A stretch of DNA of 62,000 nt from Gnetum montanum (taxonomy: Eukaryota > Streptophyta > Gnetopsida > Gnetales > Gnetaceae), in the NCBI GenBank assembly GCA_015680685.1, contig MNCI01018351.1:1-62000 (forward strand), written 5' to 3'. The translations under genes were made by a program, and so were the position numbers. Below, piece by piece: positions 58,544 through 62,000 of this stretch. The notes beneath the pieces were generated by a model that ran no database searches, was not told the DNA's origin, and was given only the letters and a program-made list of their open reading frames with translations. Each line of letters starts with the position of its first letter. The stretch's first letter is position 1.

Positions 58544-59360
58544 AAATTGAAGTTAAGTAAGGTTGTCTACTTTTTCCAACTCTCTTTAGTATCCTTATTG
58601 ATGAAATATAGGAATGGTTATGTAACNTTTTTAAAACTATCATCTATCCTACTGTATTATATGGATATATTGTTTGGAACCTTGAACTCAGTGCTAAACT
58701 TTAGAAAGATATTGAAAGAGTGAAAAAACCTTTTCTTCTTGATGAGTTAAATGAGAAGATGTAAACACCTTACTCAATGTTATTATGTGAGTATGATTTA
58801 TTACGTCTAGAAGTAGAAGTCTTATATCAATTCAATTATCTAAAGTAGTTTTTGAGGATTCACGAGAATGTGATTACTATTCTGAGGAGATGCAATGCTT
58901 GAGAAAATGGAATATCTCTTGGAAGAATATGTAGCAAAATTCTAAGCATATTCATCAATTAGTCAAGTAGAAGATTTTAACATAGATGTGATCTAATGGG
59001 AAGGCGAGGGATAATTTTATTTACACGACATTAGATCTAATAAACTAGATGTAGAAGCTCACTATCTCTCAATTGCTATTTCAATCAAGTATCAAAATGA
59101 TATGAGCAAGCTTCTCTTAAATTCTCATTATCTCTCATCATCTTAGAATTGAAAATGGAATATAGATTTAACTCCTGAGAGAAGGATGCATTTGTAGATT
59201 GTGTAGATTATGAGCCCTTGAAGATAAGTTATATGTATTTATTTTTAATGCCCCCAATGGTGCTTGGTCAATTTGTAGAATCTCTTTATCTTTCATGAAA
59301 ATGTAATATTTGTCCAATAGATCCTATAGGTCTTTTGGACATAATAAAGCTTCATTTCAT
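58544..59360 (+). mobile_element. LINE relic, right duplicated copy
   Basis: Same non-LTR element fragment as 1089-2310: the GCLLFPTLFSILI block, then after the N the YPTVLYGYIVWNLE block and the 3' tail. Shared stop codons show it was already dead when duplicated. Confidence 0.78.
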
Positions 59361-60078
59361 TTTGTAAAGATGAACATAAGTTTCCAATCTTAATTTACTA
59401 AAGGTGTATAAATAAAATGGTGAAAAAAAATGATGTTAACTAGGAAGGCATGAATTTATAGAAAACCTAAAAGAAAACAAAGACAAAAAAAATCCTATGT
59501 AGGAAATGCTATTTTACCCATTTTAAGTCACAGTCAAAGTCTTTAAAAAACCAGCCCTTTTCAACTTGTTTACAATTTTAAATAACAAAAGTTGCACAAA
59601 TGGGCATTTTCAAAAATTTCCATGCATTATATAAAATTTAGCCTCCCTCTTTGGAAAGCATGGTTAAATTTTAGCCTTGTATTAAAAGCAAAGGGAGACC
59701 CTGAACTTTTATCCCTTTAAGCCAGTGACCTGTCCATGCGTAAAAGCAGTACTGACACATGGGGGACGGTCTCATGTCCTCCAACAATAATTGATAATAC
59801 AGTAAATGAATCTGCGCCTTTTTTACACACTACCCTGCGTTTTGTTTTGTTTTAAATTCTTCCTTTGACTTGGTGTAGAAGCATTAGTTTGAACATCAGG
59901 AGAACTTCATCGTAGCTGCCGTGGAGGCGATGTGACCGTGTATGTGTTAAAATGGAAATCTTGCCTTTGAGGGCAACCTTGTCCTATTATATGTTGGTGA
60001 GTGAGAATTATGGGAGTATGGTAAGCATGCGTTGCTTATAAGTTCAGATACGTTAGCCACCCACCCTGTAAATATACC
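59361..60078. other. Upstream region of lectin copy 2
   Basis: Noncoding and nearly identical to 2311-3006 apart from the indels described for the duplication. No gene seen. Confidence 0.6.
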
Positions 60079-60086
60079 TATAAATA
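60079..60086 (+). promoter_or_regulatory. TATA box of lectin copy 2
   Basis: TATAAATA in the same context as gene 1. An 11-base tandem repeat (AAATATGAATT) directly downstream shifts the distance to the ATG at 60208 to 129 bases. Confidence 0.55.
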
Positions 60087-60207
60087 TGAATTAAATATGA
60101 ATTTGGAAGCCTGAGCCTGCACACATATCCAGAGTAGCAGCTACAGCTGATCAGTGATCAGTGTTGTGTTTTCTCTCTGAAGATTAGAGTTTGTAAACCG
60201 CTGTGCA

Positions 60208-61957
60208 ATGGCAAGAAGAATCATTACCCAGAACAACAGCAGCCAGGTGCATAATAATCTTTGCAGTTATCATGATTGAATTTAAATGTGGTTTACTCAT
60301 ATTCATGCAGATGTCCATATAATTTGAATATTATGATAGACTCGAAAGGTTGGGTTACAACCAAAACCTGAATATTGATTACATAATTGTTAATTGTGTT
60401 GTGAAGATGGTGGGTGTGATGCCATGCCCACAAGGATTATGGGGTGGAAAAGGAGGTGGAGCTTTTGATGATGAAGGAAGCCATTACCGAGTTGCAGGAA
60501 TTACCCTCACCATGGGAGCTTGCATCAACACAATTACCATCACCTATCAAGAACAAGACGGTTCTTTCAAGACCTATCCAACGCGTGGCACTAATAAAGG
60601 CTCCAATATTGTGGATGTAAGTTTTAAACGTCACTTCACTTGTTTGGTTAGTTAACATTTCGTCTAACTTATCAAAAAGAAGAAATAGTTAACCAGCAGA
60701 CCACAGAATTTAGTTTTCAGTTTATCCCTTATTCTAAAAGGTAAATTGGATACAAAATTCATATTTATCCGTTGGATTAAGATCATTCTTCGATCCCTGT
60801 ATCTTAATACAAAACATTCAACGTCCATGAGCATGTCTTCACGCTTCTTTCTCTGAATATTCTACTGTGTGCACAGGTCCCCATAGGCAAGGATGAAAAC
60901 ATAGTGGGTATTGCTGGGTATTATGGAACATACGCCGACAATTTGGTGGTTACGTCGCTGACTTTTCACACTGACAAGAAAAACAAATATGGACCTTATG
61001 GAGCTCAGATAGGGAAAAGCTTTGAATGTCTCCCCATTGGCTCTAAAATCACTGGATTTTACGGTTTTAGTGGGGATCTGCTAGATTGCATGGGATGTTA
61101 TTTTGATTTATCTATGCAAACCTGTGATCCTGCTGACGCCTCTAAAATGATATCTACCTTTACTTCATCCGTAAGAGATGTTCACAGGACACTAAAGGTC
61201 TGTTACATTTCCAACTTGCTTAATCAGGGGCCTCTGAATCCCTTCATTTTACTTTTTTTTCATTTTTTACCGCAATTTAGTTTAGTTTTCTAGTATAAAT
61301 TTTGATTAATTTGATCCATGGCAAATATTACAGGGTTATGATTGGAAACCGCTGCCTTCTATGTCATGGGAGGGCAAGGTACAGGAAATCCTTGGGATGA
61401 TGGTACTTTTCAGGATATTAGGGAAATTCAAATAAGTTACGATAAGTTATTCACACCATTGAAACAAAGTATGTTGGGAAAGATGGAGATACTGTGCAAG
61501 GCGTGAAACATGGATATGTTGATGGCCAAAAACTTACTGTGGTAAGCTGCTTTATTTTTGCAAATAATTCACCAATTAATATGCCTATGCTATGAATATG
61601 TGAAAATATAATAATGCATGCAAGCTTTTGGTATGCTTGCAACAGATTACCCTGAATTACCCGCAGGAGTTCCTTGTATCTGTAAGTGGAACTTTTGGCA
61701 GACTTCCTGGTTTTAACATCCAACTGAAAAGCTTGAAGTTCATCAGTAACTTCAAGGAGTATGGACCTTATGGAGACACTTCTGGTGAAGCTTTCTTATC
61801 CCCAGAAAGTGGATGCAAGATTGCAGGTGTCTGGGGACGCTCTGGTTGGCTTTTGAATAACTTTGGTGCCCACTTGGTGACCAATCAACCCCTCTCTCTT
61901 GAGGATGCTGATGCCGGCTGGAATGAATTCATCCAAAATCCTTGGCAATGTTCTTAA
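60208..61957 (+). pseudogene. Jacalin-related lectin copy 2, frameshifted in domain 2
   Basis: Exons by comparison with copy 1: 60208-60246, 60407-60616, 60877-61197, 61334-61541 and 61646-61957, all with GT-AG ends. Exons 1-3 are full length and open, so jacalin domain 1 is intact, including GGKGGGAFDD and the SGDLLD sugar loop. Exon 4 has lost one G in the run at 61368-61370 and four bases after 61443. The first loss brings a TAA at 61433-61435, giving about 223 residues. Exon 5 still encodes most of domain 2 (SGWLLNNFG, with the loop Asp now Asn) but lost five bases near 61935 and ends differently (FIQNPWQCS). A one-domain lectin or nonsense-mediated decay are both possible. Confidence 0.87.
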
Positions 61958-62000
61958 TTTCAACGCATGAGCACATGATTGAGCTTCCTCTCTGTCCCTG

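Larger units (their letters stand above)
58544..62000 (+). repeat. Segmental duplication, right copy (cut by window end)
   Basis: Direct-repeat partner of 1089-4946. It is missing 396 bases of LINE (equivalent to 1172-1567) exactly at the single N at 58627. It has a 33-base stretch (59800-59832) absent from the left copy, and an 11-base tandem repeat just after the TATA box. Confidence 0.93.

Noticed and set aside
1-62000. CRISPR arrays, operons, bacterial genes, rRNA or complete tRNA genes
   Set aside because: No regularly spaced repeats, prokaryotic gene layout, rRNA sequence or tRNA cloverleaf was seen. The content is plant nuclear DNA.

Overview
The window reads as repeat-rich nuclear DNA of a land plant, most likely a seed plant. 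A conifer or other gymnosperm is my guess and nothing more. It is AT-rich, has spliced genes with GT-AG introns, and is mostly old plant LTR retrotransposons full of stop codons. Only one gene family looks non-transposon: two copies of a two-domain jacalin-related lectin gene, one at each end. They lie in a direct duplication (1089-4946 and 58544-62000, the second cut off by the window end). The unit carries a decayed LINE 3' end, the promoter and the gene. The left copy (3125-4916) has five exons and an intact 370-residue reading frame. The right copy (60208-61957) has small deletions in exon 4 and exon 5. Its frame ends after the first lectin domain.

The 53 kb between the copies is a nest of retroelements. 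A LINE reverse-transcriptase relic (5700-6343 and 39738-39905) is split by Ty3/gypsy element A (6344-39732). The 5-base flanks differ at one base, and the LINE frame is restored when A is removed. Inside A lies a tandem array of two related gypsy elements, B and C, that share one LTR (16696-37867). C's 3' end and part of A's third ORF were lost in one deletion at about 37867. To the right, a minus-strand Copia-like relic (about 39906-55350) hosts gypsy element E (40517-52640), which has a perfect GCATT target duplication. A gypsy relic F (55540-58543), lacking nearly all of pol, follows and abuts the second duplicated block.

Elements A, B, C and E share one plan: LTRs of about 850-890 bp; a primer binding site close to TTGGCACCATTGCCAAGGA; gag starting MSSS; pol in the order protease, reverse transcriptase, RNase H, integrase; a conserved noncoding spacer of 1.8-2.1 kb; and in A, B and E a third large ORF on the same strand. 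This plan, with no chromodomain seen, fits the Athila/Tat side of plant Ty3/gypsy. All copies are dead: stop codons, frameshifts and substituted catalytic residues occur throughout.

The most unusual feature is the pol-ORF3 spacer. It opens with a copy of the polypurine tract and closes with a U3-like promoter fragment; in C, 21 bases are identical to the LTR. ORF3 then starts at an ATG that follows an AG acceptor-like site in A, B and E. I infer a subgenomic expression unit for ORF3, or the scar of an ancestral LTR. Three single-N joins are present. One bounds a short contig that appears inverted with an unmerged overlap (53919-54706).
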